64,000 bases of DNA, taken from the NCBI RefSeq assembly GCF_003001935.1, contig NZ_PVNG01000003.1:310001-374000 (forward strand), written 5' to 3'. Position 1 is the first letter of the stretch. Each line of letters opens with the position of its first letter. The DNA comes from Nonomuraea fuscirosea. Lineage in GTDB: Bacteria; Actinomycetota; Actinomycetes; Streptosporangiales; Streptosporangiaceae. The translations under genes and the position numbers were made by a program. The notes below the pieces were generated by a model. That model searched no databases, was not told where the DNA came from, and worked only from the letters and a program-made list of their open reading frames with translations. Shown here one piece after another: positions 50,427-59,439 of this stretch.

Positions 50427-50540
50427 CGCCGGATTACCCGCACGGGGTCCAAAGACGAATACTCTTTGGGCCTATGGTGGGACGCGCCCTGCGGACGCCC
50501 CCGCGTACTCGAAGAGACCTGCTCGACTGAGGAGTGCACG

Positions 50541-51275
50541 TTGCTGGGAATGGTTCTGGCCGCTGGAGCCGGACGACGTCTGCGGCCGTACACCGACACG
50601 CTGCCCAAGGCGCTCGTGCCGGTCGACGGCGAAACCACGATCATGGACATCTCGCTGCGCAATCTCGCCGAGGTGGGCCTGCGGGAGGTCGTGGTCGTCG
50701 TCGGTTACGCGGCCCAGGCCGTACACGAGCGCAAGGAGGCCCTGGAGGAGCGGCACGGCGTCAAGCTCACCCTCGTGCACAACGACAAGGCCGAGGAGTG
50801 GAACAACGCCTACTCCCTGTGGTGCGCCCGCGACTACTTCGCCCAGGGCGTGCTCCTGGTCAACGGCGACACCGTGCACCCCGTCTCGATCGAGAAGACG
50901 CTGCTGTCGGCCCCCGAGACCAGCGACGTGCTGCTCGCCGTCGACGACGTCAAGAAGCTGGCCGACGAGGAGATGAAGGTGACGCTCTCGCCCGAGGGCT
51001 CGCTGCGCCGCATCACCAAGCTGATGGACCCGGCCGAGGCCTACGGCGAGTACATCGGGGCCACCCTCATCAGGCCCGGCGCCGCCGACCGGCTGGCCGA
51101 CGCGCTGAAGACCACGTTCGAGCGCGACCCCCAGCTCTACTACGAGGACGGCTACCAGGAGATGGTCGACCGCGGCGAGATCATCAACGCCGCGCCCATC
51201 GGCGAGGTCGACTGGGTCGAGGTGGACAACCACGACGACCTGGCCAAGGCCCGCACCATAGCCGTCCGCTACTGA
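50541..51275 (+). CDS. Sugar/alcohol-phosphate nucleotidyltransferase (probable CTP-type)
   Basis: The 244-residue protein has the nucleotidyltransferase beginning MVLAAGAGRRLRPYTDTLPKALVPV with the GxGxRxxP...PK signature, the LLVNGDTVHP acid (metal) motif, and ends WVEVDNHDDLAKAR, typical of phosphocholine cytidylyltransferase-like enzymes. The TTG at 50541 has GAGGAG six bases upstream; an ATG at 50550 is possible. It is 10 bases before the G1P-dehydrogenase-like gene, so the pair may convert glycerol 1-phosphate to a CDP-activated form. That coupling is inference. Confidence 0.85.
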   Translation: MLGMVLAAGAGRRLRPYTDTLPKALVPVDGETTIMDISLRNLAEVGLREVVVVVGYAAQAVHERKEALEERHGVKLTLVHNDKAEEWNNAYSLWCARDYFAQGVLLVNGDTVHPVSIEKTLLSAPETSDVLLAVDDVKKLADEEMKVTLSPEGSLRRITKLMDPAEAYGEYIGATLIRPGAADRLADALKTTFERDPQLYYEDGYQEMVDRGEIINAAPIGEVDWVEVDNHDDLAKARTIAVRY

Positions 51276-51285
51276 GGGAGCGCGC

Positions 51286-52344
51286 ATGCCGCTTCTCGCG
51301 AGGATGTTGCCGGCGCCCCTGACCATGGACGTCAGGCGGGGCGCGGTGGCTGAGCTCGGCGCGCTGCTGGCCGACAGCCGCGTGGCCACCTCCGGCCGGG
51401 TGGCCGTGGCCGTCGGCCGCGGCCAGGGCGACCACATCGAGAGCCTGATCGCGCCCACGCTGGGCGAGGCCGAGGTGTTCCGGGTGGCCGACGGGTCGGT
51501 CGACGCGGCCGTCTCGCTCGGCGCCGACCTGCGCAAGGGCGCCTACGAGGTGGTGGTGGGCGTCGGCGGTGGCAAGACGATCGACGCCACCAAATACGCC
51601 GCGTCGCTGGCCGGCATCCCGATGGTCGCCGTGGCCACCAACCTGTCCCACGACGGCATCTGCTCGCCCACCGCCTCCCTGATCTACGAGGGCGGCAAGG
51701 GCACGTTCGGCGTGCCGATGCCGCTGGCCATCCTGGTCGACCTCGACTTCGTGCACAACGCGCCCCAGGCGCTGGTGCGCGCGGGTGTGGGCGACGTGGT
51801 CAGCAACCTGTCGGCCATCGAGGACTGGCAGCTGGGCAACGTCGAGCGCGGCGAGCCCATCGACGGGCTGGCCTGCTCGATGTCCCGCACCGCCGCCGAG
51901 GCGCTCATCGGGCGCACGGACTCCATCGAGTCCGACGCGTTCCTGACCGTTCTGGCCGAATCGCTGATTCTGTCGGGCATGTCGATGGTCGTGGCCGGCT
52001 CGTCCCGGCCCGCGAGTGGCGGAGACCATGAGATCCTTCATGCCGTGGATCAGCTCTTTCCCGGCACCTCCAACCACGGCGAGCTCGCCGGGATCGGTGC
52101 CGCCTTCTGCTTCTTCCTCAGGGAGGACGACGCCCGCGTCAAGCAGGTCGTCGAATGCCTGCGCCGGCACGAGCTGCCCGTCGTCCCCGGCGACATCGGG
52201 CTGAGCGCCGAGCAGTTCGCCGAGGTCGTGGCGCTGGCCCCGGCCACCCGTCCCGGCCGTTACACGATCCTGGAGCACCTGCGCATGCAGGACTCCGAGA
52301 TCCGCGATCGGGTGGGGGACTATGTCCGGGCCTTCGGTAGCTGA
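51286..52344 (+). CDS. sn-Glycerol-1-phosphate dehydrogenase-like iron/zinc alcohol dehydrogenase
   Basis: The 352-residue protein resembles sn-glycerol-1-phosphate dehydrogenase (archaeal EgsA, Bacillus AraM). GVGGGKTIDATKYAA binds NAD(P). VATNLSHDGICSPTAS is the family motif. The metal ligands are Asp in AGVGDVVSNLSA, His in SGGDHEILHA and His in TSNHGELAGIG. It would reduce dihydroxyacetone phosphate to the archaeal-type enantiomer. GAGGGAG precedes the ATG. It overlaps the next gene by 23 bases. The substrate is inferred from family only. Confidence 0.83.
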   Translation: MPLLARMLPAPLTMDVRRGAVAELGALLADSRVATSGRVAVAVGRGQGDHIESLIAPTLGEAEVFRVADGSVDAAVSLGADLRKGAYEVVVGVGGGKTIDATKYAASLAGIPMVAVATNLSHDGICSPTASLIYEGGKGTFGVPMPLAILVDLDFVHNAPQALVRAGVGDVVSNLSAIEDWQLGNVERGEPIDGLACSMSRTAAEALIGRTDSIESDAFLTVLAESLILSGMSMVVAGSSRPASGGDHEILHAVDQLFPGTSNHGELAGIGAAFCFFLREDDARVKQVVECLRRHELPVVPGDIGLSAEQFAEVVALAPATRPGRYTILEHLRMQDSEIRDRVGDYVRAFGS

Positions 52345-53089
52345 GCTCCGCCAGGTGGCCCAGCCTCCGGGCCACCTGGAGCGCAGGAACGGCGAGCACT
52401 GGGCGGGCGTCCTCTACATGCGCCGCCTGTCCATCTACGTCACGTGGCTGATGACCAAGACCCCGGTCACGCCCAACCAGCTCACCTGGATCATGACGGT
52501 CGCGGGCGTCGCGGCCGGGTTCGTGCTGGCGCTGCCGGGGCTGTGGGCGGCCGTGCTCGCCGCCCTGCTGATCCAGGTCTACCTGCTGCTCGACTGCTCG
52601 GACGGCGAGCTGGCCCGCTGGACGGGCAAGACCTCGCTGTCCGGCGTCTACCTCGACCGCGTCGGCGCCTACTTCGCCGAGGCGGCCGTGCTGGCGGGGC
52701 TGGGCTGGCGCGCCTCGGAGGTGCTGCCCGACTGGTACACCGTGTTCGGCTTCGCCGCCGCGCTCGGCGCCATCCTGATCAAGGCGGAGAGCGACCTGGT
52801 GGAGGTGGCCAGGGCCAAGGGCGGGCTGAGCGCCGCGACCGAGGCGGCGGCGGTGCAGTTCAGGTCGGGGCTGCTGGGGCTGGGCCGGCGGGTGCTGGCG
52901 GCGACGCGGTTCCACCGGATCATGCAGCCCATCGAGCTGTCCCTGCTCGCGCTGGCGACCGCGGTGATCGACGTGTTCGCCGGAAACCTGACCGCCACCC
53001 GCGTGCTCGTGGTGGCCTGCCTGCTGGCCGCGGCGGTGCAGACGGTGCTGCATCTGATCAGCATCATGGCATCGAGAAGACTTGCTTGA
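52322..53089 (+). CDS. CDP-alcohol phosphatidyltransferase family protein (variant motif)
   Basis: The 255-residue membrane protein has about six helices and the CDP-alcohol motif in the form DCSDGELARW...SGVYLDRVGAY. The first three acidic positions are present, but the fourth Asp of D-x3-D is Ala. The 23-base overlap with the dehydrogenase gene indicates tight coupling. It could join the CDP-activated alcohol to a lipid, but the missing Asp may shift or reduce activity. It starts with GGTGGGGG at a usual distance. Confidence 0.8.
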   Translation: MSGPSVAELRQVAQPPGHLERRNGEHWAGVLYMRRLSIYVTWLMTKTPVTPNQLTWIMTVAGVAAGFVLALPGLWAAVLAALLIQVYLLLDCSDGELARWTGKTSLSGVYLDRVGAYFAEAAVLAGLGWRASEVLPDWYTVFGFAAALGAILIKAESDLVEVARAKGGLSAATEAAAVQFRSGLLGLGRRVLAATRFHRIMQPIELSLLALATAVIDVFAGNLTATRVLVVACLLAAAVQTVLHLISIMASRRLA

Positions 53090-53095
53090 TCTCTG

Positions 53096-53172
53096 TCGGA
53101 ACCGGAGGCGCCGCTCGTCCGTCGTATTGATCGGACGTCCGCCGTTCGGTGGGGGTTCACTGCCGGTTCCGA
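53096..53172. promoter_or_regulatory. Long-range inverted repeat before the glycosyltransferase
   Basis: TCGGAACCGG (53096-53105) is exactly mirrored by CCGGTTCCGA (53163-53172) across 57 bases. It includes a smaller GTCCG...CGGAC pair. It could be an RNA stem at the end of the upstream operon or an operator. The rest of the 153-base spacer shows a possible TACGCT at 53173. Confidence 0.5.
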
Positions 53173-53242
53173 TACGCTTAGCTTCACCATCCAGACCATG
53201 CAAACCCAGCAGACTCGGTGATCATGAAAGAATGCTCCGCTC

Positions 53243-54157
53243 GTGCTCTCAACGCGTCAGGACGATGATTCGTTGAAGATCTCGTGCGTCATCCTCACCA
53301 TGGGCAACCGGGTCGCGGAGCTGAACCGGGCGGTCGAGTCCGCGCTCAACCAGGTCGACGGCGACGTCGAAGTGGTGATCGTGGGCAACGGCGCCGACGT
53401 GCCCGCGGTGTCGGCGACGCCACCCGAGGGGTCGGCCGCGGTCGTGAAAACGATCCGGCTCGACCAGAACACGGGCATTCCCGCCGGCCGTAATCGCGGT
53501 GTGGAGGAGTGCTCGGGAGACGTCGTGCTCTTTCTCGACGACGACGGCTGGTATGCCAGCCAGAAGGTCGTCGCGCACGTGCGCGACCGTTTCGCCACCG
53601 AGCCCGACCTGGCGGTGATCTCCTTCCGGATCATGGATCCCGACGGTGGCATCGGCCAGCGCCGCCACGTCCCGCGGCTGCGTTCGGGCGACCCGCAGCG
53701 CTCCTCGCCGGTGACCACCTTCCTGGGCGGCGCGTCGGCGATCAGACGTTCGGCCTTCCTCCAGGTGGGCGGTCTTCCCGAGCGGTTCTTCTACGCTCAC
53801 GAGGAGACCGACCTGGCCTGGCGGCTGCTGGGCGAGGGCTACCGGATCGAGTACGACGCCGAGACGGTGATGTACCACCCCCAGGTGCCCCCGACCCGCC
53901 ACGCCGAGTTCCACCGGCTCAACGCGCGCAACCGGGTCTGGCTGGCCCGGCGCAACCTGCCGTGGCCGCTGGCGCTGCTCTACCTGACCAACTGGGTCGT
54001 GCTCACCGTGATCCGCGAGCGCGGCGCCTCCGCGGCGCTCAAGGCGTGGTTCTCCGGCTTCTTCGAGGGTCTGCGCACCCCCGCCGGCGAACGCCGCCCG
54101 ATGGCGTGGCGGACCGCGTGGCGGATGGTCAAGCTCGGCCGCCCGCCGATCGTCTGA
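53243..54157 (+). CDS. Family 2 glycosyltransferase (rhamnosyltransferase-like)
   Basis: The 304-residue protein has a GT-A domain starting SCVILTMGNRVAELNRAVESAL, with NTGIPAGRNRGVEECSGDVVLFLDDDGWY carrying the DDD metal site. HEETDLAWRLLGEGYRI is the acceptor-binding motif. One C-terminal membrane-associated helix is seen. The GTG at 53243 is uncertain; a TTG at 53273 is the alternative. The sugar donor is unknown. It follows the CDP-alcohol block and is convergent with the acetoacetate-decarboxylase-like gene. Confidence 0.85.
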   Translation: MLSTRQDDDSLKISCVILTMGNRVAELNRAVESALNQVDGDVEVVIVGNGADVPAVSATPPEGSAAVVKTIRLDQNTGIPAGRNRGVEECSGDVVLFLDDDGWYASQKVVAHVRDRFATEPDLAVISFRIMDPDGGIGQRRHVPRLRSGDPQRSSPVTTFLGGASAIRRSAFLQVGGLPERFFYAHEETDLAWRLLGEGYRIEYDAETVMYHPQVPPTRHAEFHRLNARNRVWLARRNLPWPLALLYLTNWVVLTVIRERGASAALKAWFSGFFEGLRTPAGERRPMAWRTAWRMVKLGRPPIV

Positions 54158-54215
54158 GCCGGCCGGGGCGCGTCGCCGCGGCACAGCCCCGTGGCGCATG
54201 ACCGGGCCACGGGGG

Positions 54216-54929
54216 TCAGGCCGTCGTGGCGGCTCCGAAGGTCATCGCCGCGTGCGCGACCGTGGTGCTGAAGAGGGCCCGCTTGGGCAGCCCCAGCTCG
54301 CTCAGCTCCTTGGCGATGGGGTGGTTGCCCAGGCGGATCAGCGCCCCGCCGGGGCGGATCTTCGCGTCGCGGGCGCGTACGGACCAGGGGACCCGCCGGG
54401 TGCGGCCGTCGCGGTGGGTGTAGGCGTCGAGCGGCGCCATCGCGCCGCCGACCGGCACCGGCACACCCGGCTTGACCAGCAGGTCGAGCACGAGCCGGCC
54501 GTCCTTGCGCAGAATGCACCTCTTGTACGGCGAAGCCAGCCGCAACTCGATGTCGGCCAGTTCCTTGGGGAACCCCCACAACGTCCGCCCGGCCTCCAGC
54601 GTGAACCGCTGGTCCACCGGCAGCCAGTGCACGAAGATCCCGGCCTGGCGCAGATCGCCGAGCCCCGTGGAGCCCGGCTGACCGGGCGGGCGGACCAGGA
54701 AGGCCATGCCGAACTCGTGGTAGGCGTCGAGATCACCGTCGCGGTAGTCCACGAACACGAGCACGCAGACGGCCTTTCCCGGCAGGACCTCGGCCACGTC
54801 TAGGCCGGAGTACGCGATCACCGCCCTGGCGGCGTCGGCACGCACCGGGTAGAAGGCGCTGCACACCTCGGCGTCCCTCACCCGCACAGGCATGCCAACC
54901 GTCCGGCCTTGGATCAGATGCGATGCCAT
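54216..54929 (-). CDS. Acetoacetate decarboxylase family protein
   Basis: The 237-residue protein resembles acetoacetate decarboxylase. It has YRDGDLDAYHEFGMAFLVRPP in the middle and the lysine-containing LWGFPKELADIELR, where the Schiff-base lysine lies. Relatives without decarboxylase activity also occur. The ATG at 54929 is the only good start. It is convergent with the glycosyltransferase. Its role in this envelope region is not clear. Confidence 0.75.
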   Translation of the reverse strand: MASHLIQGRTVGMPVRVRDAEVCSAFYPVRADAARAVIAYSGLDVAEVLPGKAVCVLVFVDYRDGDLDAYHEFGMAFLVRPPGQPGSTGLGDLRQAGIFVHWLPVDQRFTLEAGRTLWGFPKELADIELRLASPYKRCILRKDGRLVLDLLVKPGVPVPVGGAMAPLDAYTHRDGRTRRVPWSVRARDAKIRPGGALIRLGNHPIAKELSELGLPKRALFSTTVAHAAMTFGAATTA

Positions 54930-55025
54930 GCACCCAGTACATCAACCGGCGGCCCGCACCGCCATTCCCGGCCCGGTGTCGTCCAGGTGCGATGTACGTG
55001 GTCTTCGGGGATCCACTGGGAACGA

Positions 55026-55988
55026 TCACACGGCGAGGGCGTGGGCCGTGATCCCGGCCCAGGACTCGGCGCGGCGGACGAAGGCGGCGGCGTGGTCCGG
55101 CCAGTGGTGGCGCAGCCGCGCCCGCGCGTGCCCCGAGGCGCCCAGCTCGGCCCGGCGCGCCGGGTCCTCCTTCAGATCCAGTACGGCGTTCAGCACCGCG
55201 TCCACGTCCAGCGGCACCACCAGCCCGCAGCCGGCCTCCTCGACCAGCGCGGCGCCCTGCGGGGTGGTGATCACGGGCAGGCCCCGGCCCATGTAGTCCA
55301 TGATCGTGGTCGGCGGGGCCTGCACCGAGCCGTCGGCCAGGGACAGGCCGGCCAGCGCGCCCTCGGCCATGCGCAGGGCGTGGCGGTGGGGCACGTACCC
55401 GAACCAGTCGAGCAGCCCGACCCGCTGCGCGTCCCGCAGCAGTGGCCGCGCCTCGGGGGTCGCGCCGCCGATCAGGTCCAGCCTGATGCCGTGCGGGATC
55501 AGCCGCTCGGCCAGCCCGATCAGCTCCGTCACGCCGCGTTCCGCGGACAGGCGGCCGAGGTGGACGACCCGGGAGCCGCCCGGCGGCGGGGGGCTCGCGG
55601 CCACCAGGGTCGCCTCGGGCACGTCGGCGGGCGTGATCACCCGGTGCCGCCGCCCGGCGCGGGCCAGTTGCCTGGGCGTGACCGGCTCGCGTAGGTCCCA
55701 GACGACCGGAGGACGGTGGTGGGGCAGCGCGCGCAGCAGCCGGTGGTCGTGCACGAGCAGCAGGTCCGCGCCCCGCACGCCGCGTCTGAGCGCGTGGCGG
55801 GCCCGGCCGCGGGAGGCCAGGCGCGGCACGTCCACCGCGGTCAGCCCCATGGCGGGGGTCACGTTGAAATAGCTGAAAGGAGCGACGTAGGTCACCTCGT
55901 GGCCCGCGTCGAGCAGCGCCCTGATCTGCCGGTGCATGATCCGGGCGTCCTCGGGATGATGGACGGTGGTGGCGACACATGCGCGCAT
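55026..55988 (-). CDS. GT4-like glycosyltransferase
   Basis: The 320-residue protein is a GT-B fold glycosyltransferase. It has an N-terminal domain (HPEDARIMHRQIRALLDAGHEVTYVAPFS) and the C-terminal nucleotide-sugar domain with VVHLGRLSAERGVTELIGLAERL and PTTIMDYMGRGLPVITT. The start ATG at 55988 gives a typical beginning. It lies downstream of the acyltransferase on the same strand and probably adds a sugar to the same polymer. Donor unknown. Confidence 0.82.
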   Translation of the reverse strand: MRACVATTVHHPEDARIMHRQIRALLDAGHEVTYVAPFSYFNVTPAMGLTAVDVPRLASRGRARHALRRGVRGADLLLVHDHRLLRALPHHRPPVVWDLREPVTPRQLARAGRRHRVITPADVPEATLVAASPPPPGGSRVVHLGRLSAERGVTELIGLAERLIPHGIRLDLIGGATPEARPLLRDAQRVGLLDWFGYVPHRHALRMAEGALAGLSLADGSVQAPPTTIMDYMGRGLPVITTPQGAALVEEAGCGLVVPLDVDAVLNAVLDLKEDPARRAELGASGHARARLRHHWPDHAAAFVRRAESWAGITAHALAV

Positions 55989-56044
55989 GCGTCGATGCTC
56001 CGCGCTTCCCAGGTCAACGGCGTGAATGCGGAAGGAACGGGCGC

Positions 56045-57352
56045 TTAACTTCGGGAGGGACGGCGATAGAGCCAGACGAGCCGGGGCTCCAGCACCCACT
56101 TGAAGACCGTACGGGTCTCCGGCAGGCACAGGATGATGGCCAGCGCGAAGCAGCTCGTGCTGATCGCCAGCACGCCCAGCGGCCCGTGCAGCCACGGGAA
56201 CTCCAGCCAGCCCATCTCCTTGGCGATCAGCACCGGGATGCCGTGCAGCAGGTAGCAGTAGAGCGTGCGGGTGCCGAGGTCGGTGTACCAGGTCTCGCGC
56301 CTGGGCACCAGCGCCAGCACGGCGAAGCACATGGCCAGGGCGCAGATCAGCAGCCCGACGCGCAGCCCGAGGCCCATGTACCAGGACAGGTTGAGGTCCT
56401 GGTAGCTGTTCTTGTAGTAGAACGGGCCGAGCTTGGCCATCGGCGCGATGTAGATCGCCACCGCCGCCGCGCAGAGCACGGTGACGATCGAGACGATCTT
56501 GATCCAGCGGCGGTTGAGCAGCTCGAAGTGCTCGGGCTGCAGGACCAGGCCGATGACGAAGAACGGCAGCAGGCCGAAGAAGCGGTCCATGCTGAAGTCA
56601 CCGGAGATCTGGGAGAACCCGGCGAACAGGTAGATCGCGATGGCCACCGGCACCGGGTACTTCATCCGCTTCCACACCGGGGTGGACAGCCGCCAGAACA
56701 GCAGCGCCAGCAGATACCAGTTGAGCCAGGCCGGGTCGATGATGGTCAGGCTCCACTTCTGCCCGAGGGAGAAGCGCAGGGCCGCGTAGCCGACCTCGAC
56801 GATCACGTAGGGGACGAGGAACGTGTCGACCAGTTTGTTGGTCTTCGCGTTGGAGTTCCAGAAGTTGCGCGACAGATAACCGCTGATCACCACGAACAGC
56901 GGCATGTGGAAGACGTAGATGAAGATGTAGAGGGCTCTGGCCGAGTCGGCGGCCAGGGTCGGCACCAGCGAGTGGCCGATCGGCACCAGCGCGATCAGGA
57001 TGAACTTGACGTTGTCCAGGAAGGGATCGCGCCTGCGCGGCTTCGGCTGCTCGGGCTGCGGACGCGGCTCCGGCCGCTCGGCGCCGGACGCCACGGCCTG
57101 AACCTGCCCCGCGGCCTGGACCTGCGCCGGAGTCTGGACCTGCGCCGGGGAATGGACCGGTGCGGGGCGTGGGGCGGGGGCCACCGCCGCCTGTGGCATG
57201 GTGCGCTCACCCGGGGCGACTCCGTGCGGGTCGGTGGCCTCGCTCCAGAAGGTCTCCTCCGGAAGCGGCCACCTGGCCCCCGTGTCGGCGGGGCCCTCCT
57301 CTTCGGGGCTCCGCGGGGGCGTGACCGGTCGGGAGGATCTACTCTCAGACAC
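56045..57352 (-). CDS. Membrane acyltransferase, acyltransferase-3 / fucose-4-O-acetylase type
   Basis: The 435-residue protein has a long proline-rich cytoplasmic N-terminus (about 1-105, including PAQVQTPAQVQAAGQVQAV repeats). Around ten membrane helices follow, with DNVKFILIALVPIGHSL carrying the conserved histidine and a family-type VFHMPLFVVISGYLSRNF. It adds acyl groups to surface carbohydrates. It is upstream of the GT4-like gene on the same strand. The acceptor is unknown. Confidence 0.83.
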   Translation of the reverse strand: MSESRSSRPVTPPRSPEEEGPADTGARWPLPEETFWSEATDPHGVAPGERTMPQAAVAPAPRPAPVHSPAQVQTPAQVQAAGQVQAVASGAERPEPRPQPEQPKPRRRDPFLDNVKFILIALVPIGHSLVPTLAADSARALYIFIYVFHMPLFVVISGYLSRNFWNSNAKTNKLVDTFLVPYVIVEVGYAALRFSLGQKWSLTIIDPAWLNWYLLALLFWRLSTPVWKRMKYPVPVAIAIYLFAGFSQISGDFSMDRFFGLLPFFVIGLVLQPEHFELLNRRWIKIVSIVTVLCAAAVAIYIAPMAKLGPFYYKNSYQDLNLSWYMGLGLRVGLLICALAMCFAVLALVPRRETWYTDLGTRTLYCYLLHGIPVLIAKEMGWLEFPWLHGPLGVLAISTSCFALAIILCLPETRTVFKWVLEPRLVWLYRRPSRS

Positions 57353-57528
57353 TAGGGGAGTCGCTCAGCTTCGCTCGGGTCCGGGGAACACGACGGCAAC
57401 ACGACCAGGAAACCCCTTGCGGCTCCGTGTCGCGCTGCGTCGCCGACCCGAAACACACTATCCCGCACTCGCCGGTCCTGTCTCACGCAGCGGCCCAGAT
57501 CGGCCCGTTACACAGCGAACTTTGAGCC

Positions 57529-59181
57529 TCAGGTGCAGACGTTCTTCTGCTCGGAGGCGGTGATGGTGCTGTTGTTGACGCTGTCGGGCAGCTTGGTCAC
57601 CTTGACCGACTCGAAGTCCTCGCCGACCACCAGCTGGATCACCGGAGTGCCCTTCTTCGCCCCGGCTCCCGCCGTGGTGCCGGGGTTGGCGGCGAGGTAC
57701 GACTGCGCGTTCGTCGCCGCCACCTTGCCCGACGCGGCCTGCGGCTTGGGCAGCACCGCGGCGCCCAGCGCGACGGCGTGGTCGGCCGCCGTCTCGATCG
57801 TCTTGGCGTAGTGGATCTCGCTCTTCTTCAGGCTCACGCCGCCCGGGGCCTCGAAGTTGCCCAGCCCGACGACGTTGAAGCCCTGTTTGGCCAGCTCGTC
57901 GGCGACCTCGCGGGCCTTGCCGAAGGTCTTGGTGCCGTTGAGCACCTGGATCTTCACCTGCTCGGGCTTGATCGCGACCTTGGGCTTGGCGCTCGCGGTG
58001 GCACTGGGGCCGGGCACGGGCTCGGTGTCGGTCTTGATCGAGGTGAACAGCTCGGTCGCGTCCGGTTCCTTCCAGACCACCCGGTTCGGGTCGTCGGGGG
58101 CTGGCCCCCAGGGCACGGTGGTGAACTTGACGCCGCCGGCGGTCATCTCCTTGGCGCTCATCGCGATCTGGATGAGCTGCTCGGTGTCGTTGGCCAGCTC
58201 GGGATCCATGGTGACCGAGCCGGCCGCCGCCGCGATGAAGTCCCTCAGCCGGCCCACGTCGGTGAGCAGGTCGCTGCTGGTCGCCTTGGCCACGACCTTG
58301 CTCAGGAAGATCTGCTGCCGCTTGATGCGCTGGATGTCGCTGCCGTCGCCGTATTTGCGCAGGCGTACGTAGCCCAGTGCCTTCTCGCCGTCGAGCAGGC
58401 TCTTGCCGGCCGGCAGCACCAGCTTGGAGGCCCTGTCGTTGACGCCCGACTTCAGGCAGATCTCGATGCCGCCGAGCGCGTCCACGATGTTCTTGAAGCC
58501 GCTGAAGTCGACCTCGACGAAGTGGTTGACCCGGATGCCGGTCAGCGTCTCGACGGTGGAGATCGTGCAGGCGATGCCGCCCGAGTTGTACGCCGAGTTG
58601 ATCATGTCCCGGCGCGGGGCCATCTCCTGCTTGGTGGCCTCGTTCTTGCACTTGGGGATCTGCACCAGGGAGTCGCGCGGGAAGCTGATCAGCCGCGCCT
58701 TGTCCCGGCCGGGGGAGATGTGCATGAGGATGATCGTGTCGGTGCGCTTGCCGCCGGCGTCTGCCTCGCGGGCCAGCTGCTGGCCGTAGCGCGCGTTGCC
58801 CTTGCCCGCCCGGGTGTCGGAGCCGACGAGCAGCACGTTGAGCGCGCCCGTGTCGGGAGGGCGGGGGTTGATGATGTCTTCCTTGACGCTCTTCTCGTTG
58901 ATGTTGCCGAAGGCGTCGCGGTAGAGGGTGTACGCCGTCAGCGTGCCCGCGACCATCACCGAGGTCAGGCCGATGCTGACCCAGGCCAGCACGCGCATCT
59001 TCTTCTGGCCGCTGCCCGGGCCGCCCGAGCGGTGCCCGTGCGAGGGCCGCTCCTGCGGTGGCGGGGGCGGCGGCGCGGCGGCGGCCGCCCGGCGGGCCAT
59101 CCGGCTGCCCGGCTGCGTCGGGGCACCTCGGCGGTCGTGCACGGGATCGACTACCGGCGGCACGCCTCTGTAGTCACTCAT
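57529..59181 (-). CDS. LytR-CpsA-Psr (LCP) family ligase, second copy
   Basis: The 550-residue protein has a long cytoplasmic N-terminus with an eight-alanine/proline stretch, a membrane helix (about 62-84), the LCP domain (KRTDTIILMH, ISFPRDSLVQIP, MINSAYNSGG, LGYVRLRKYGDGSDIQRIKRQQ) and a C-terminal LytR_C-like region ending with CT. GGGGGC lies shortly before the ATG at 59181. The two LCP enzymes may attach different polymers to peptidoglycan. It is downstream of the GT-C gene on the same strand. Confidence 0.92.
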   Translation of the reverse strand: MSDYRGVPPVVDPVHDRRGAPTQPGSRMARRAAAAAPPPPPPQERPSHGHRSGGPGSGQKKMRVLAWVSIGLTSVMVAGTLTAYTLYRDAFGNINEKSVKEDIINPRPPDTGALNVLLVGSDTRAGKGNARYGQQLAREADAGGKRTDTIILMHISPGRDKARLISFPRDSLVQIPKCKNEATKQEMAPRRDMINSAYNSGGIACTISTVETLTGIRVNHFVEVDFSGFKNIVDALGGIEICLKSGVNDRASKLVLPAGKSLLDGEKALGYVRLRKYGDGSDIQRIKRQQIFLSKVVAKATSSDLLTDVGRLRDFIAAAAGSVTMDPELANDTEQLIQIAMSAKEMTAGGVKFTTVPWGPAPDDPNRVVWKEPDATELFTSIKTDTEPVPGPSATASAKPKVAIKPEQVKIQVLNGTKTFGKAREVADELAKQGFNVVGLGNFEAPGGVSLKKSEIHYAKTIETAADHAVALGAAVLPKPQAASGKVAATNAQSYLAANPGTTAGAGAKKGTPVIQLVVGEDFESVKVTKLPDSVNNSTITASEQKNVCT

Positions 59182-59439
59182 ACGCCCCCTAGCCTCACTC
59201 CTTGCGCCGCCGGCTTGGTCGCTCCGCGCCACGAGACTAGGTCACGTACGGCGTGCCACGTGCCCGATCGTGCGGAACGGCCCGTGACCCGGGTGTGATG
59301 TTTCCGCGGCACAGCATACTCAGAGCCGGACATTGGGTGGAATATCATCGCCAAACTCTTTCCTGCCACCGATCTGTCCTCGATCGTCAGGCCCGGCGGT
59401 CAGGCCCGATGCACCGGCCGGATGCTCAGGCCCCGGTGC
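59182..59439. other. Spacer between LCP and membrane glycosyltransferase genes
   Basis: No gene is supported here. It contains short repeats, CAGGCCCCGGTGCT twice at about 59427-59454, followed by CCGGCCTGAGGAGCCGGGCCGG that may fold. A terminator for the 59440 gene is possible. Confidence 0.45.
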
